Shown here piece after piece: positions 39,250 to 48,596 of a stretch of 64,000 nucleotides of DNA. The notes under the pieces were generated by a model. The model saw nothing but the letters and a program-made list of their open reading frames with translations. It made no database searches and was not told the DNA's origin. The stretch lies in the NCBI GenBank assembly GCA_017306715.1, contig JAFKHV010000006.1:1-64000 (forward strand). The letters run 5' to 3'. Origin of the DNA: Legionella sp. (GTDB lineage Bacteria > Pseudomonadota > Gammaproteobacteria > Legionellales > Legionellaceae). The translations under genes were made by a program, and so were the position numbers. Each line of letters begins with the position of its first letter. Positions within the stretch are counted from its first letter, which is position 1.

Positions 39250-39765
39250 ATGAAGCTATTTGTAATCTACATCGGAGGAGCACACGAGCAAGGCCTTATC
39301 GAACTGCATGATATTCGCTTTGTGGTCGCTAACACCATTGAAGATACTTATGCTCGTTTGCGTAAAAGCTGGTGGGGTATTCCAAAAAGCTTACATTTAG
39401 ATGCGTGGGGAATATTAGAGTATGCTGATGGCTATAATATCAATATAGTCACTACCCCACCCAAACCTCAAGAACAAAAATTATATTTCGTAAATTTAGG
39501 CGGCTATGATAACGGTCAATTTACTGAGCTCCATCAAAACGTTTTTGTTGTCGCAACAGATGAAGCTCAGGCAAAACGCAAAGCTATGCAACAAATTTCG
39601 CAGTGGGTAACACCGCATCGAGATCATTTATATCAAATCGAAAACCTGTTAAATCTTAATAACTTACTGGCAACAGATCATTATTATTTACATATCGAAA
39701 AAGCCTTAACAGCGAAGCCCTTTGAATTCACTTGCCGCTATACGCCTATTGGTAGAACACGATAA
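39250..39765 (+). CDS. DUF1543 family protein
   Basis: A 171-residue protein made of two related halves: KLFVIYIGGAHEQGLIELHD and KLYFVNLGGYDNGQFTELHQ each begin a half with YxGG..xGxxxELH, followed by an FVVA strand and a helix. This duplication is typical of DUF1543. The function is unknown. It lies 28 bases after the SDR gene and probably shares its transcript. Confidence 0.85.
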   Translation: MKLFVIYIGGAHEQGLIELHDIRFVVANTIEDTYARLRKSWWGIPKSLHLDAWGILEYADGYNINIVTTPPKPQEQKLYFVNLGGYDNGQFTELHQNVFVVATDEAQAKRKAMQQISQWVTPHRDHLYQIENLLNLNNLLATDHYYLHIEKALTAKPFEFTCRYTPIGRTR

Positions 39766-39867
39766 TACTGTTGCACAGCGATTGTATATTTAATCCGTAT
39801 CTTAGCAGCAGTAGAAATTTGCAGAAAATTAATATATTTTTGATGAAACAGGGAAAAAGGAATTATT

Positions 39868-40533
39868 ATGGACAATAAATTAGAACTTCTAACACCCACC
39901 AACTCGGTGCTTCTTTGTATCGATTATCAACCGCAAATGGCTTTTGGCGTGGTCAACATTGATAGACAAAGCCTTAAAAATAATGCTGTATCTCTTGTTA
40001 AATCCGCAAAAATATTTCATGTCCCTACCATTTATACCACCGTGGAAACAGAGAGTTTTAGTGGGTATTTCTGGCCTGAGTTATTAGAGATATTTCCTAA
40101 GCATGATCTGATTGAGCGTACGAGCATGAACTCATGGGACTCAGAAACCGTGCGCAATCATGTTGCACAAACTCAGCGAAAAAAATTAATCCTCTGTGGT
40201 TTATGGACTGAGGTATGCATTAATATGTGTGCATTCTCAGCGATGCAGGATGGTTATGAAGTCTATGTAGTGGAGGATGCCTGTGGTGGAACAAGTGTTT
40301 CTGCTCATGATTGGTCTATGCAACGCATGGTTCAAGCCGGTGTAGTTCCTATGACCTGGCAGCAAACACTTTTGGAATGGCAACGAGACTGGGCCAGAAA
40401 AGAAACTTATGACGCAACCATGGATTTGGTTAAGGAACACAGTGGCGCTTATGGCATGGGAGTTGATTATGCTTATACCTTAGTTCACAAACAACCCTCG
40501 CGAGCACACTGGCAAGGTAAGGTGATTAAGTGA
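39868..40533 (+). CDS. Isochorismatase-like cysteine hydrolase
   Basis: A 221-residue cysteine hydrolase of the isochorismatase/YcaC type. The catalytic triad is visible as Asp in LLCIDYQPQMAFG, Lys in QRKKLILCGLWTEVC, and Cys in the same WTEVCINMCAFSAM (the VC is the nucleophile position). EDACGGTS follows as usual. Relatives hydrolyse nicotinamide, ureidoacrylate or unknown amides; the longer C-terminus, with DWARKETYDATMDLVKEHSG, is typical of the YcaC-like hydrolases. An AAAAGGA ribosome site precedes the ATG. A strong hairpin follows. Confidence 0.88.
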   Translation: MDNKLELLTPTNSVLLCIDYQPQMAFGVVNIDRQSLKNNAVSLVKSAKIFHVPTIYTTVETESFSGYFWPELLEIFPKHDLIERTSMNSWDSETVRNHVAQTQRKKLILCGLWTEVCINMCAFSAMQDGYEVYVVEDACGGTSVSAHDWSMQRMVQAGVVPMTWQQTLLEWQRDWARKETYDATMDLVKEHSGAYGMGVDYAYTLVHKQPSRAHWQGKVIK

Positions 40534-40578
40534 GCCCTTTTGTAATCAAAAGCCCACTGAGAGTATAATCATAAATGC

Positions 40579-40627
40579 GCTGAATTAAAGCATGCCAAGC
40601 TTTAATTCAGCTTAACCTAGGTTTTTT
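40579..40627 (+). terminator. Long hairpin with delayed T-run before nfi
   Basis: A perfect 13-bp inverted repeat (40579-40591 with 40599-40611, 7-base loop) is followed by a small palindrome AACCTAGGTT and TTTTTT at 40622-40627. It separates the isochorismatase-like gene from nfi and probably ends the upstream transcript. Confidence 0.65.
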
Positions 40628-40639
40628 GGGAGGTTAATT

Positions 40640-41308
40640 ATGATAACGCTCATTCCCGAGATTGTATGGCCTGAGAATGCTAAGGATGCAATCTTAATGC
40701 AAAATAATCTTAAAAATAAAATAAAAATCGAAGATGATTATAACCCCATTAAGTATATAGCAGGTATCGATTGCAGTTATGATTTAAAAAGTAAATTAAG
40801 TTTCGCGATTGTTGTCATCATGAAGCTTGATGAGTTGCTGCCTCTTGAGATTATACGTGCAGAACGACCCACTACATTCCCTTACATCCCCGGCCTATTA
40901 TCGTTTCGCGAAATTCCGGTTATATTGACTGCCTTGCAACAAGTTAAAATCAAGCCTGACATGCTCATGGTTGATGGCCATGGGATTGCCCACCCGCGTC
41001 GCTTAGGGATTGCTGCACATTTAGGCGTACTATTAGATATTCCCGCTATCGGTGTGGCAAAATCAAAACTGATTGGACGCTATCATGAGCCCCCTCTCAC
41101 AAAGGGTAGCGTTAGTGAATTAACCGATAAAGGGGAGCAAATAGGAACGGTATTGTGCAGTAAAAATAACGTAAAACCCTTATTTATCTCTCCGGGGCAT
41201 CGGGTAGGACATGAATGTGCAGTCGATATCGTGTTACAATGCTTGACCAAGTACCGCTTACCTGAGCCGACACGGATCGCCGACAAAATTTCTAAAATTA
41301 AGCCGTGA
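40640..41308 (+). CDS. nfi: Endonuclease V (deoxyinosine 3'-endonuclease)
   Basis: A 222-residue repair nuclease. It has YIAGIDCSYD with the metal-binding Asp, YIPGLLSFREIPVILTALQ (the conserved P-Y-I-P/G-x-L-x-F-R-E wedge region, with catalytic Glu), LMVDGHGIAHPRRLGIAAHLGV (second Asp) and IGVAKSKLIG (Lys). Endonuclease V cuts the second phosphodiester bond 3' to deoxyinosine from adenine deamination. Length and motif order are normal. AAGGTT-type purines precede the ATG at 40640. No operon partner is evident. Confidence 0.95.
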   Translation: MITLIPEIVWPENAKDAILMQNNLKNKIKIEDDYNPIKYIAGIDCSYDLKSKLSFAIVVIMKLDELLPLEIIRAERPTTFPYIPGLLSFREIPVILTALQQVKIKPDMLMVDGHGIAHPRRLGIAAHLGVLLDIPAIGVAKSKLIGRYHEPPLTKGSVSELTDKGEQIGTVLCSKNNVKPLFISPGHRVGHECAVDIVLQCLTKYRLPEPTRIADKISKIKP

Positions 41309-41338
41309 AGGGTCACAAAATTACCAAAATGAAACGTT

Positions 41339-42031
41339 ATGTCCAGAACTCAAAGACTTTTTGATCTCCTGCAAATTCTGCGTTCTCATCGGTATCCTGT
41401 GACCGGACAACATTTAGCACAAGAGCTTAAGGTAAGCCCACGGACAATCTATAGAGACATCGCTACACTGCAAGGACAGGGAGCTGCAATTGAAGGTGAA
41501 CCAGGATTGGGCTATATTTTACGTCCTGGATTTATGCTCCCTCCCCTGATGTTTTCTGAGGATGAAATTGAAGCCTTGGTTTTAGGGGCGCGCTGGGTCT
41601 CGCATCGGGCAGACCAAACACTAAGCGTCGCAGCATCTCAGGCTCTAGCTAAAATTTCTGCAGTGCTTCCGCAAGCGCTTAGAAAACAAATTGAGTTTAC
41701 GGGATTGCTCATTGGTCCAGCAAAAAATTCCATAAAAATTGATGACGACTATGAGGCTACTATCCGCTTTGCGTTGCGCAAAGAATGCAAACTACAAATT
41801 ACTTATCTTGATTATAAAGGTAATGAGTCACTGCGGACTATATGGCCTCTTGCCCTAGGTTTTTTTGAAGAAATACATACGATTGTTGCCTGGTGTGAGT
41901 TACGCAATGATTTTCGTCATTTTCGCACCGACAGAATTCTTCATTTACAGTCTATAGATAATCGCTTTCCAGAGGGACGACACATTTTATTAAAAAGATG
42001 GCAGCGGCTCCATAATATCCCGGAACAATAA
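41339..42031 (+). CDS. YafY-type HTH/WYL transcriptional regulator
   Basis: A 230-residue regulator with an N-terminal helix-turn-helix of the HTH_11/DeoR kind (RLFDLLQILRSHRYPVTGQ, then LKVSPRTIYRDIATLQ) and a C-terminal WYL domain with the variant core in LQITYLDYKGNESLRTIWPLAL. Such proteins sense small ligands or nucleic acids through WYL and usually control neighbouring genes. The adjacent VOC and GyrI-like genes in the same direction are the natural candidates, since both kinds often bind small molecules. This linkage is inferred. Confidence 0.9.
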   Translation: MSRTQRLFDLLQILRSHRYPVTGQHLAQELKVSPRTIYRDIATLQGQGAAIEGEPGLGYILRPGFMLPPLMFSEDEIEALVLGARWVSHRADQTLSVAASQALAKISAVLPQALRKQIEFTGLLIGPAKNSIKIDDDYEATIRFALRKECKLQITYLDYKGNESLRTIWPLALGFFEEIHTIVAWCELRNDFRHFRTDRILHLQSIDNRFPEGRHILLKRWQRLHNIPEQ

Positions 42032-42104
42032 AAAATCACTACTGACAAAAACTGACAGAGGCCTTGAATATACTTCGCGTTGTTTACACACTCAAGGAGA
42101 AATC

Positions 42105-42479
42105 ATGTTACTCGAACCAAGCGTCATTGTTTTTTATGTTCATGACATTCAAGTCAGTAGAGAATTCTACCAAAGTTTGCTGGGAATGCTTCCTGACAAA
42201 AATTCTCCAGACTTTTGCAGCTTCAAATTAAGCTCAGGGATGAGTTTCGCTTTAAAAGCTAACTACAATATCATCCCTCCGGTAGATTCAACTCAGGGCA
42301 ATGGTGAGCTTGCTTTTACCGTAGGTAGCAACAAAAAAGTCGACGAGCTTTTTGCGCTCTGGCAAAGTATGAGGGTAGACATTATCCTACCCACGCAACA
42401 GATTTCATTTGGTTACACCTTTGTAGCTCATGACCCTGATGGCAATCGTTTGCGAGTTGTCTCACTAAGGAGCAGCTAA
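42105..42479 (+). CDS. VOC-family (glyoxalase/bleomycin-resistance-like) protein
   Basis: A 124-residue protein with one VOC module: VIVFYVHDIQVSREFYQSLLGM at the start and FVAHDPDGNRLRVVSL at the end, the classic beta-alpha-beta-beta-beta pair. The metal ligands are not all of the glyoxalase I type, so it could be a binding protein, an isomerase or a resistance protein. A CAAGGAGAAATC ribosome site gives clear support for the ATG. It is followed one base later by the GyrI-like gene. Confidence 0.88.
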   Translation: MLLEPSVIVFYVHDIQVSREFYQSLLGMLPDKNSPDFCSFKLSSGMSFALKANYNIIPPVDSTQGNGELAFTVGSNKKVDELFALWQSMRVDIILPTQQISFGYTFVAHDPDGNRLRVVSLRSS

Positions 42480-42480
42480 G

Positions 42481-42939
42481 ATGTCTCTTCCCCCCCCTAA
42501 ATTAAATTATGTAAACAGCTTCGTTCTCTACGGACATAGTGTCGTAACCTCCAATAATAACGAAGCAAACCCCACTACATCAAAATTGCCGACTTTATGG
42601 CAGCAATTTATAAGTAGAAGGGAACAAGAGGTTCCGGTTTTCTGCGTTTATTGGAACTATGAATCGGATGCAGACGGACTTTACCAGGCTACAGTTGGCT
42701 CCACCGTGGACAAAACTCAAGGCCCATCGGATTCAGTGCGCATCAAGGAAGGATACTATCTGGTTTTCAAAAACCGTGGACCTAAGCCTGCGGCAATAAT
42801 TGAAATTTGGCAATATATATGGTGCTATTTTGAAAACACATCCAACTCGAATTATAAGCGCACTTTTATAACAGATTTTGAACAGTACAATGCTGACGAT
42901 GCCGTAACGGTATACATCGGCATCCAGAAACACGGGTAA
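42481..42939 (+). CDS. GyrI/AraC effector-binding-domain-like protein
   Basis: A 152-residue protein resembling the effector-binding domain found in GyrI, Rob and BmrR. Matching features are LWQQFISRREQEVP, VFCVYWNYESDADGLYQATVGSTV, a middle IKEGYYLVFKNRGP and the C-terminal VTVYIGIQK. Stand-alone members bind hydrophobic or toxic small molecules. It lies one base after the VOC gene, in the same operon as the WYL regulator, supporting a small-molecule response cassette. The identification is by overall pattern and is moderate. Confidence 0.7.
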   Translation: MSLPPPKLNYVNSFVLYGHSVVTSNNNEANPTTSKLPTLWQQFISRREQEVPVFCVYWNYESDADGLYQATVGSTVDKTQGPSDSVRIKEGYYLVFKNRGPKPAAIIEIWQYIWCYFENTSNSNYKRTFITDFEQYNADDAVTVYIGIQKHG

Positions 42940-43200
42940 TCTCGATTGAGCATAAGTTTTTGGCACACAAATCCATTTTATACTTGATGTGAGTAATGTT
43001 ATATTATAAGCCTATTATCTTTAATTATTGAAATAAAGGTGTGCAGTTTAATTTGATCTTCTACTAGAGCTCGCGAACAAGTCCTTGGGCCTAGTAAATG
43101 TCAAAGATCCAAGTACTCGCACTACTTTGCCAAAAATAAAATAAATCAAGATGAGGCTATATTCTCATCCAATGATTGTTCTACCAGGGAAAGGTGAACT

Positions 43201-44496
43201 ATGTATGTAACGGTCAGAAACAAATTTATTATAAATCTGGTTATATCCTGCACCTGGTTTATATTGTGTTTCTATCTTTCATTGCCCTGGATTAGAGATT
43301 TAGCATATTATATTACGATTGTCCCGGCAGTGATTATCGTCTGTTCTATTGCCCTTCTACCGGGCTTTATGTTTATGTTTCTTCTAATCAGTTATCTAAC
43401 TGATTCTCGTAAGAATCAAGACTATATACATGAATTCCCTCCGGTTTCCGTTCTGATAGCAGCTTATAACGAAGAGCAATCAATTGAGTTCACCTTAAAA
43501 TCAATTAAAAATCAGCAATATCCTGCTTTAATCGAAGTTATTCTCATTGATGATGGGTCTACCGATAGCACCATCGAAAAGGCATCAAGTATCAACTTAC
43601 CTAATTTTCATATCTTACATGCAGAGCATGGTGGCAAAGCTGCTGCACTCAACCTGGGTCTAAAAAAGACTACGACAAATTATATTATAACCATAGATGC
43701 TGACACCTACTTGCATCCGATTGCCATAAAACAACTTATGAATAAACTCCTTATCGGTCCATCAGGTACTGTGGCCTGCGCAGGTTCTGTTTATGTGAAA
43801 AATTCACGTGCAACATTTATGACAAAAATTCAGGAGTGGGATTATTTTCATTCAATTGCGGTTATTAAACGATCACAAAGCATGTACCAAGGAACTTTAG
43901 TAGCTCAAGGTGCGTTTTCAGTCTACGAAAAAAAGGCCTTAGAAGAAGTTAATGGTTGGCCTAATGTTGTGGGTGAAGATATTGTAATGACTTGGGCTCT
44001 CCTTAATAAAGGATATCGAATTGATTTTGCAGAATATGCGATTTCTTTTACAAATGTTCCAGAAACTTATAAACAATTTTTCTTTCAAAGGAGTCGTTGG
44101 GCTCGAGGCATGTGTGAGGCATTTAGGCAATATCCACAGATTCTATTCCGTGCCCGTCTTTCGACTTTTTATGTTTACTGGAATTTGTTTTTTATTATTT
44201 TAGATAATATTTTCTTTTTTATTTTTACTCCGGGCTTAATTGCAGCATTGTTTGGTTATTATTACATTGCAGGCCCCATGACCCTTGCCGTACTTCCTCT
44301 AGGTATTGCCAATAATTTAATTTTTTTCTCGGGTCAGCGTACAGTATTTACCACGTGCGATTTAAAAGTTCGTAAAAACGTCTTTGGATTAATAATTTTT
44401 GTACTCTTTTATCAGTTTCTTATGAATCCGGCGGTTATCTACGGTTATTTCTCAGAATTATTTAATCGTAAGAAGAGCTGGGGAACGAAAAAGTAA
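43201..44496 (+). CDS. Family 2 glycosyltransferase, PgaC-like polysaccharide synthase
   Basis: A 431-residue inner-membrane processive glycosyltransferase. Two N-terminal hydrophobic segments precede a GT2 domain with PVSVLIAAYNEEQSIEFTL, IDDGSTDSTIE (nucleotide-sugar binding), TIDADTYLHP (metal-binding DxD), VVGEDIVMTWAL (catalytic Asp region) and FFQRSRWARGM (QxxRW motif). Further hydrophobic helices follow the core. The pattern matches PgaC/IcaA poly-beta-1,6-GlcNAc synthases and also other beta-glycan synthases. It is followed by an outer-membrane TPR/barrel gene. I see nothing recognisable in the 260 bases upstream beyond AT-rich, promoter-like sequence. Confidence 0.88.
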   Translation: MYVTVRNKFIINLVISCTWFILCFYLSLPWIRDLAYYITIVPAVIIVCSIALLPGFMFMFLLISYLTDSRKNQDYIHEFPPVSVLIAAYNEEQSIEFTLKSIKNQQYPALIEVILIDDGSTDSTIEKASSINLPNFHILHAEHGGKAAALNLGLKKTTTNYIITIDADTYLHPIAIKQLMNKLLIGPSGTVACAGSVYVKNSRATFMTKIQEWDYFHSIAVIKRSQSMYQGTLVAQGAFSVYEKKALEEVNGWPNVVGEDIVMTWALLNKGYRIDFAEYAISFTNVPETYKQFFFQRSRWARGMCEAFRQYPQILFRARLSTFYVYWNLFFIILDNIFFFIFTPGLIAALFGYYYIAGPMTLAVLPLGIANNLIFFSGQRTVFTTCDLKVRKNVFGLIIFVLFYQFLMNPAVIYGYFSELFNRKKSWGTKK

Positions 44497-44498
44497 AT

Positions 44499-44520
44499 CA
44501 GAATTAAAGATTCAATTCTG
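44499..44520 (+). other. Intercistronic hairpin between synthase and exporter genes
   Basis: A 7-bp perfect inverted repeat (44499-44505 with 44514-44520) sits in the 42-base gap between the PgaC-like and PgaA-like genes, just before the latter's ribosome site AAGGGAG. It may act as a processing site or weak attenuator. No T-run. Confidence 0.4.
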
Positions 44521-44538
44521 GTTACAAGGGAGAATAAT

Positions 44539-47115
44539 GTGCTAACAAAAAAACTTGGGGTAATTGCGTGTTTGGTTGGTACGCTAAACATGGCTTATGC
44601 AAATAATGATCCCAATTTTTGGCATGATTTCTCCACAGCGACTACCTATATAAAAGAGAATAAATTTAACGAGGCGATACCTCTTCTTGAACGTTTGGAA
44701 AAAATTGAAAAAAATTTTCATGTTGCGCTTGCACTTGGAGATGCCTATTCAGGCGCAGGTGATAATTTAAAAGCATTAAATGCGTACTCTTCAGCGCTAA
44801 CTCAAGCAAATGAGGCAAAAAATAAAGTTATTGAACGTGTTGCGCTGTTTAAAATTGCACGTACTCAATTGAGATTGAAACAGTATCAAGCCGCTTATGA
44901 CTCCTATAATTCATTACTTGCCCAGCACTTAGATCATGAAGATAAGGTGATTGCTCAAGCAGGATTAGCAGAAGCAAGCAAAAAACTTCCTACGCCAACC
45001 GCACAGATTGCCCTACGCCATGGTGATGAAGCCGCCTCTCAAGAAAAACCAAAAACTGCCTTAGTATTTTATAAACAGGCTTACGATGATGCAGTGAAAT
45101 TAAAAAATGAAGTTTTAATGCGCGTAGCTTTATTTAAAATGGCAAGAATGCACGTCTGGTTAGTGAATTATGACGCGGCAGTAGATTTATACTCTCACCT
45201 CCTTTCTATGAGGTTGGATCCTGCTGATAAAAAAGTTGCCCTTCTTGAATTAAACACGGTAACACAACTTAAAAAAGACTCTATTCTGCAAAAAGCACAC
45301 GATTTAATTGTTAAAAACCAAGGTAAAGAGGCCTATAATTTAATTAAACCTTATCTAAAAGAGCCTTCATTTTCCACATACCTTGTTGCTGCTCAAAGTA
45401 AAGCAATTATGGGTGACTATCAGCAATCCTATCTTTACTTTGCTCAGTGTTATCGCCTAAGCAGCAATCATACCGATAAGAAAATTTCTTTATTTGGGAT
45501 GATCAGGATGCAAATTGCGCTCAAAAATACTGTGCTTGCAACACACTATTTGCATCGCTTACATCAATTACCAAGAAGTGCTTCAGATCGAATAATGGAG
45601 GCAAAACTACAGGACCAAATACACGATTTGACCATAGCACGTGTTATCGCTCAATCGAAAACTTTGCTTGATTCAAACAAAGGAAGGCAAGCTTATGAGT
45701 TCGTATCAGGATATTTAAACAAAGAAAATAATCCTACTTTATATATTATTGCGGCTGAAGCTATGGCTATGCAAAATCAACCTTTATTGGCATTAGAACT
45801 TTATAAGAAAAGTTACTCTTTAGCTAAAAATAATCGGGATAGCACTGCTGCTTTATTCGGTATAGCGAAAATGCAGTTTTGGCTCAGCCGCTACGTTGCT
45901 GCTAAAAAAACTTATAATTTAATTTTGCAACGAAAATTAACCGCTAAAGACCACGAGCTTGCCCTGGCAGGTTTGGTTAAAAGCCTTGCTTATTACGATA
46001 GGCCACGAACTGCAGCATATAAAGTGCCTTCTGGCACAGTTTTTCATACACCACAATTGACTATAGCTGCAGCACAAGCATACTCCTGGTCTGATTGGCC
46101 GGATCGTACCCGTGATATTTTATTAAACAACGCCACCCTCTTAAAAGATATCAATCCCAATTCAGGTCTAGGAATGGATTTAAGAGATTTACAATGGCAA
46201 ACTCGTGTAGCAACTGCACCTCATTTAATTACCCCCATGGCTTTTGCCTCTGCTGACTCGGAAACCTTCCGCAAGCGACAAGCACAACTTACTTACAGAA
46301 GGTACTGGAATTATCATGCCCAGACTTTTCTTGGACCTGATTATATTCGTTACTCACAATATCAGTCTTACAAATTGGAGGCGACCGGTTTTTATTTTCG
46401 CCAAATAGTTCAACCTACGCGATATTTAGCGGTTCAAGGCATGCTTGAACCCATAGAGTATAAAAATTTATCGCATTCTCAACGGAATAAATGGAACCCA
46501 TTACTCTGGAATGCTTCAGCTAATTTAGTCCCCAATGATTACTTTAATTTATCAATTTCCGCCAATCATGAAGTAATTGAAACATTTCCTGCGTTTGCTA
46601 ATGAAATAATGGATAATCAATACGCAGCCACATTGAATATAAGCCCGTTACCTTATGTCAAAGTAAATGGTTCTGGTTATCGTTTAAACATAAATGATGG
46701 CAACATAAGAGATGGCTATTTTACCTCGGCATCGCTTTTAGCAAGCCCTAGTTATGGGATTAGCATTATGGGCATAATAAGAGGTTACACCAATAAATTT
46801 AGATCACCCAATTATTTTAGCCCTCATCTCTATAACGAAAAGAAGGTTTTATTAAAGCTAGGAAGAAGATTTCATGGCGTTTGGCATTACTATCTGGATG
46901 GAGGCTTGGGACGTCAATATATCACCGCGGCTCCAGATGCGGAAACATCCTCAAGCCCAACCTATCAATGGGGTTTAGGATGTAATGGTCCCATCACCAA
47001 AGCACTTTCCGTTACCCTTTATTATGCTGACATCCATCAAGCATCCTCATTTATTAACTCACCCGACTATAGTTATCAATATGGCGCTTTAAGTTTTAAT
47101 TTAGTACTCAGCTAA
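44539..47115 (+). CDS. TPR plus outer-membrane-barrel protein, PgaA/BcsC-like polysaccharide exporter
   Basis: An 858-residue secreted protein: signal peptide (ending MAYA before NNDPNFW), about 450 residues of tetratricopeptide-type helical repeats (ALALGDAYSGAGDNLKALNAYSS, then ALFKIARTQLRLKQYQAAYD and related units), and from about 530 a beta-rich C-terminus with many alternating strands ending in LSFNLVLS. The YFSPHLYNEKK motif resembles the YxSP..Y segment in PgaA and BcsC barrels. Such proteins carry polysaccharide through the periplasm and outer membrane. Start is GTG at 44539; an overlapping ATG two bases earlier runs into a stop at once. With the PgaC-like gene it forms a minimal synthase/exporter pair; no PgaB deacetylase or PgaD homologue is adjacent. 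Confidence 0.78.
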   Translation: MLTKKLGVIACLVGTLNMAYANNDPNFWHDFSTATTYIKENKFNEAIPLLERLEKIEKNFHVALALGDAYSGAGDNLKALNAYSSALTQANEAKNKVIERVALFKIARTQLRLKQYQAAYDSYNSLLAQHLDHEDKVIAQAGLAEASKKLPTPTAQIALRHGDEAASQEKPKTALVFYKQAYDDAVKLKNEVLMRVALFKMARMHVWLVNYDAAVDLYSHLLSMRLDPADKKVALLELNTVTQLKKDSILQKAHDLIVKNQGKEAYNLIKPYLKEPSFSTYLVAAQSKAIMGDYQQSYLYFAQCYRLSSNHTDKKISLFGMIRMQIALKNTVLATHYLHRLHQLPRSASDRIMEAKLQDQIHDLTIARVIAQSKTLLDSNKGRQAYEFVSGYLNKENNPTLYIIAAEAMAMQNQPLLALELYKKSYSLAKNNRDSTAALFGIAKMQFWLSRYVAAKKTYNLILQRKLTAKDHELALAGLVKSLAYYDRPRTAAYKVPSGTVFHTPQLTIAAAQAYSWSDWPDRTRDILLNNATLLKDINPNSGLGMDLRDLQWQTRVATAPHLITPMAFASADSETFRKRQAQLTYRRYWNYHAQTFLGPDYIRYSQYQSYKLEATGFYFRQIVQPTRYLAVQGMLEPIEYKNLSHSQRNKWNPLLWNASANLVPNDYFNLSISANHEVIETFPAFANEIMDNQYAATLNISPLPYVKVNGSGYRLNINDGNIRDGYFTSASLLASPSYGISIMGIIRGYTNKFRSPNYFSPHLYNEKKVLLKLGRRFHGVWHYYLDGGLGRQYITAAPDAETSSSPTYQWGLGCNGPITKALSVTLYYADIHQASSFINSPDYSYQYGALSFNLVLS

Positions 47116-47160
47116 TCGTTTGCCTAAGAGGATTTTAATTGCTTAGAGATAAATAAGTTT

Positions 47161-47232
47161 GTTTGCGTTTGCGTTTGCGTTTGCGTTTGCGTTTGCGTTT
47201 GCGTTTGCGTTTGCGTTTGCGTTTGCGTTTGC
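47161..47232. repeat. Hexanucleotide tandem repeat, 12 exact copies
   Basis: The unit GTTTGC occurs 12 times without interruption (72 bases), flanked by partial units, between the convergent ends of the exporter gene and frr. It is outside any coding frame I support. Such perfect short arrays vary in copy number by slippage and are used as VNTR typing markers. Confidence 0.97.
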
Positions 47233-47257
47233 GTCCTAGTGTAAACCCAAGGAGTAA

Positions 47258-47292
47258 GATCTGACAAGCAACCCCTGGGCTTCTGTCAGATC
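47258..47292 (-). terminator. Hairpin between convergent exporter and frr transcripts
   Basis: A 9-bp perfect stem (47258-47266 with 47284-47292) encloses a smaller imperfect stem. It lies 16 bases after the frr stop codon and could act as terminator for the rpsB-frr operon, or in both directions. There is no strong T-run on either side. Confidence 0.5.
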
Positions 47293-47308
47293 AATTGCTG
47301 AGTATGAA

Positions 47309-47866
47309 CTAGATTTCCATAAGCTCTTTTTCTTTTTCAACCAATAATACATCAATCTCTTGAATGTATTTATCTGTAAGCTTTTGAATGACCTCAACAG
47401 CACGTCGTTCATCATCTTCAGATATCGATTTATCTTTTACCAAATCTTTTAATTGATTATTCGCATCCCGGCGGATATTACGTATAGAGACTTTGCCTTG
47501 CTCTCCTTCACCACGCACTACCTTGATCAGTTCTTTACGACGCTCCTCTGTGAGGGGGGGCATTGGAACCCGAATCGCAGTACCAGCCGTTGAGGGATTT
47601 AACCCCAAATCAGAAGTGAGAATAGCTTTCTCAATGGCGGCGATCATGCTTTTTTCCCACGGTGTTACAAGTAGGGTACGAGAATCACTCGCATTAATAT
47701 TAGCCACTTGACTTAGCGGAGTTAAAGTACCGTAATAATCTACCTGTACATGATCCAAAAGGCCGACATTGGCTCTTCCAGTACGTATTTTAGTCATATC
47801 CACATGTAATGCTTCAATGGTTTTTTTCATACGTTTTTCAGAGTCTTGCTTAATTTCATTAATCAT
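47309..47866 (-). CDS. frr: Ribosome recycling factor
   Basis: With EF-G, RRF splits the post-termination ribosome. The product of 185 residues from the ATG at 47866 is exactly the usual length (an open frame to 47881 is not needed). It shows [58 protein letters not shown] and [17 protein letters not shown], all conserved in RRF. It overlaps the end of pyrH by 8 bases and is the last gene of the operon. Confidence 0.97.
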   Translation of the reverse strand: MINEIKQDSEKRMKKTIEALHVDMTKIRTGRANVGLLDHVQVDYYGTLTPLSQVANINASDSRTLLVTPWEKSMIAAIEKAILTSDLGLNPSTAGTAIRVPMPPLTEERRKELIKVVRGEGEQGKVSIRNIRRDANNQLKDLVKDKSISEDDERRAVEVIQKLTDKYIQEIDVLLVEKEKELMEI

Positions 47867-48596
47867 TATTTGCTCCGACAATAGTTCCTACTCGTTCTCC
47901 GGATACAATACGTTTTAAAGCATCAGGTGCACCCATATCAAAAACCTGTAAAGGCATACTCTGTTCCTGACACAGGCATATTGCTGTGGAATCCATAACT
48001 TCCAAGCCCTGAGTGAGCACTTCTTTATAGGTTAAATAGTCATAGCGCTTAGCATCTGGATTTTTCATTGGATCTGAAGAATATACCCCATCTACTTTGG
48101 TAGCTTTTAGTACAACATCCGCATCAATTTCAATGGCACGTAGGCATGCTGCAGTATCCGTAGTAAAAAATGGGTTTCCAGTGCCTGCTGCAAAAATAAC
48201 TACATGGCCCGTGCGCAAATGAGTTATCGCCTTACGACGGTGATATGAGTCAACTACCCCAATCATGGGGATAGCTGACATGATACGTGCAGGCAGGTCG
48301 ATGCGTTCAAGGGCATCACGCATAGCAAGAGCATTCATAACAGTTGCCAACATGCCCATGTGATCACCTGTTACCCGCCCAACTCCTGCCTGAACAAGTG
48401 CCTTGCCACGAAATAAATTGCCGCCACCTAACACTAAACCAACTTCTATACCCATTTTGATCAATTCAGCAATATCACGTGCTAATTTATCTAAAACAGC
48501 CGGATCAATTCCAAATTGGGACTTCCCCATCAGGGCTTCACCGCTGAATTTTAGTAGAATACGTTTGTATTTTAGTTTTGGGTGACTATTGTTCAT
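47859..48596 (-). CDS. pyrH: UMP kinase
   Basis: Phosphorylates UMP to UDP. The 245-residue protein of the amino-acid-kinase fold has [67 protein letters not shown] and the uridine-nucleotide-binding [12 protein letters not shown]. The start codon shares bases with the tsf stop. Bacterial enzymes are hexameric, regulated by GTP and UTP. A complete and ordinary member. Confidence 0.97.
   Translation of the reverse strand: MNNSHPKLKYKRILLKFSGEALMGKSQFGIDPAVLDKLARDIAELIKMGIEVGLVLGGGNLFRGKALVQAGVGRVTGDHMGMLATVMNALAMRDALERIDLPARIMSAIPMIGVVDSYHRRKAITHLRTGHVVIFAAGTGNPFFTTDTAACLRAIEIDADVVLKATKVDGVYSSDPMKNPDAKRYDYLTYKEVLTQGLEVMDSTAICLCQEQSMPLQVFDMGAPDALKRIVSGERVGTIVGANND

Noticed and set aside
47161..47232. 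Hexamer array as a CRISPR or coding repeat
   Set aside because: There are no spacers, the unit is only 6 bases, and no coding frame with start and stop covers it.
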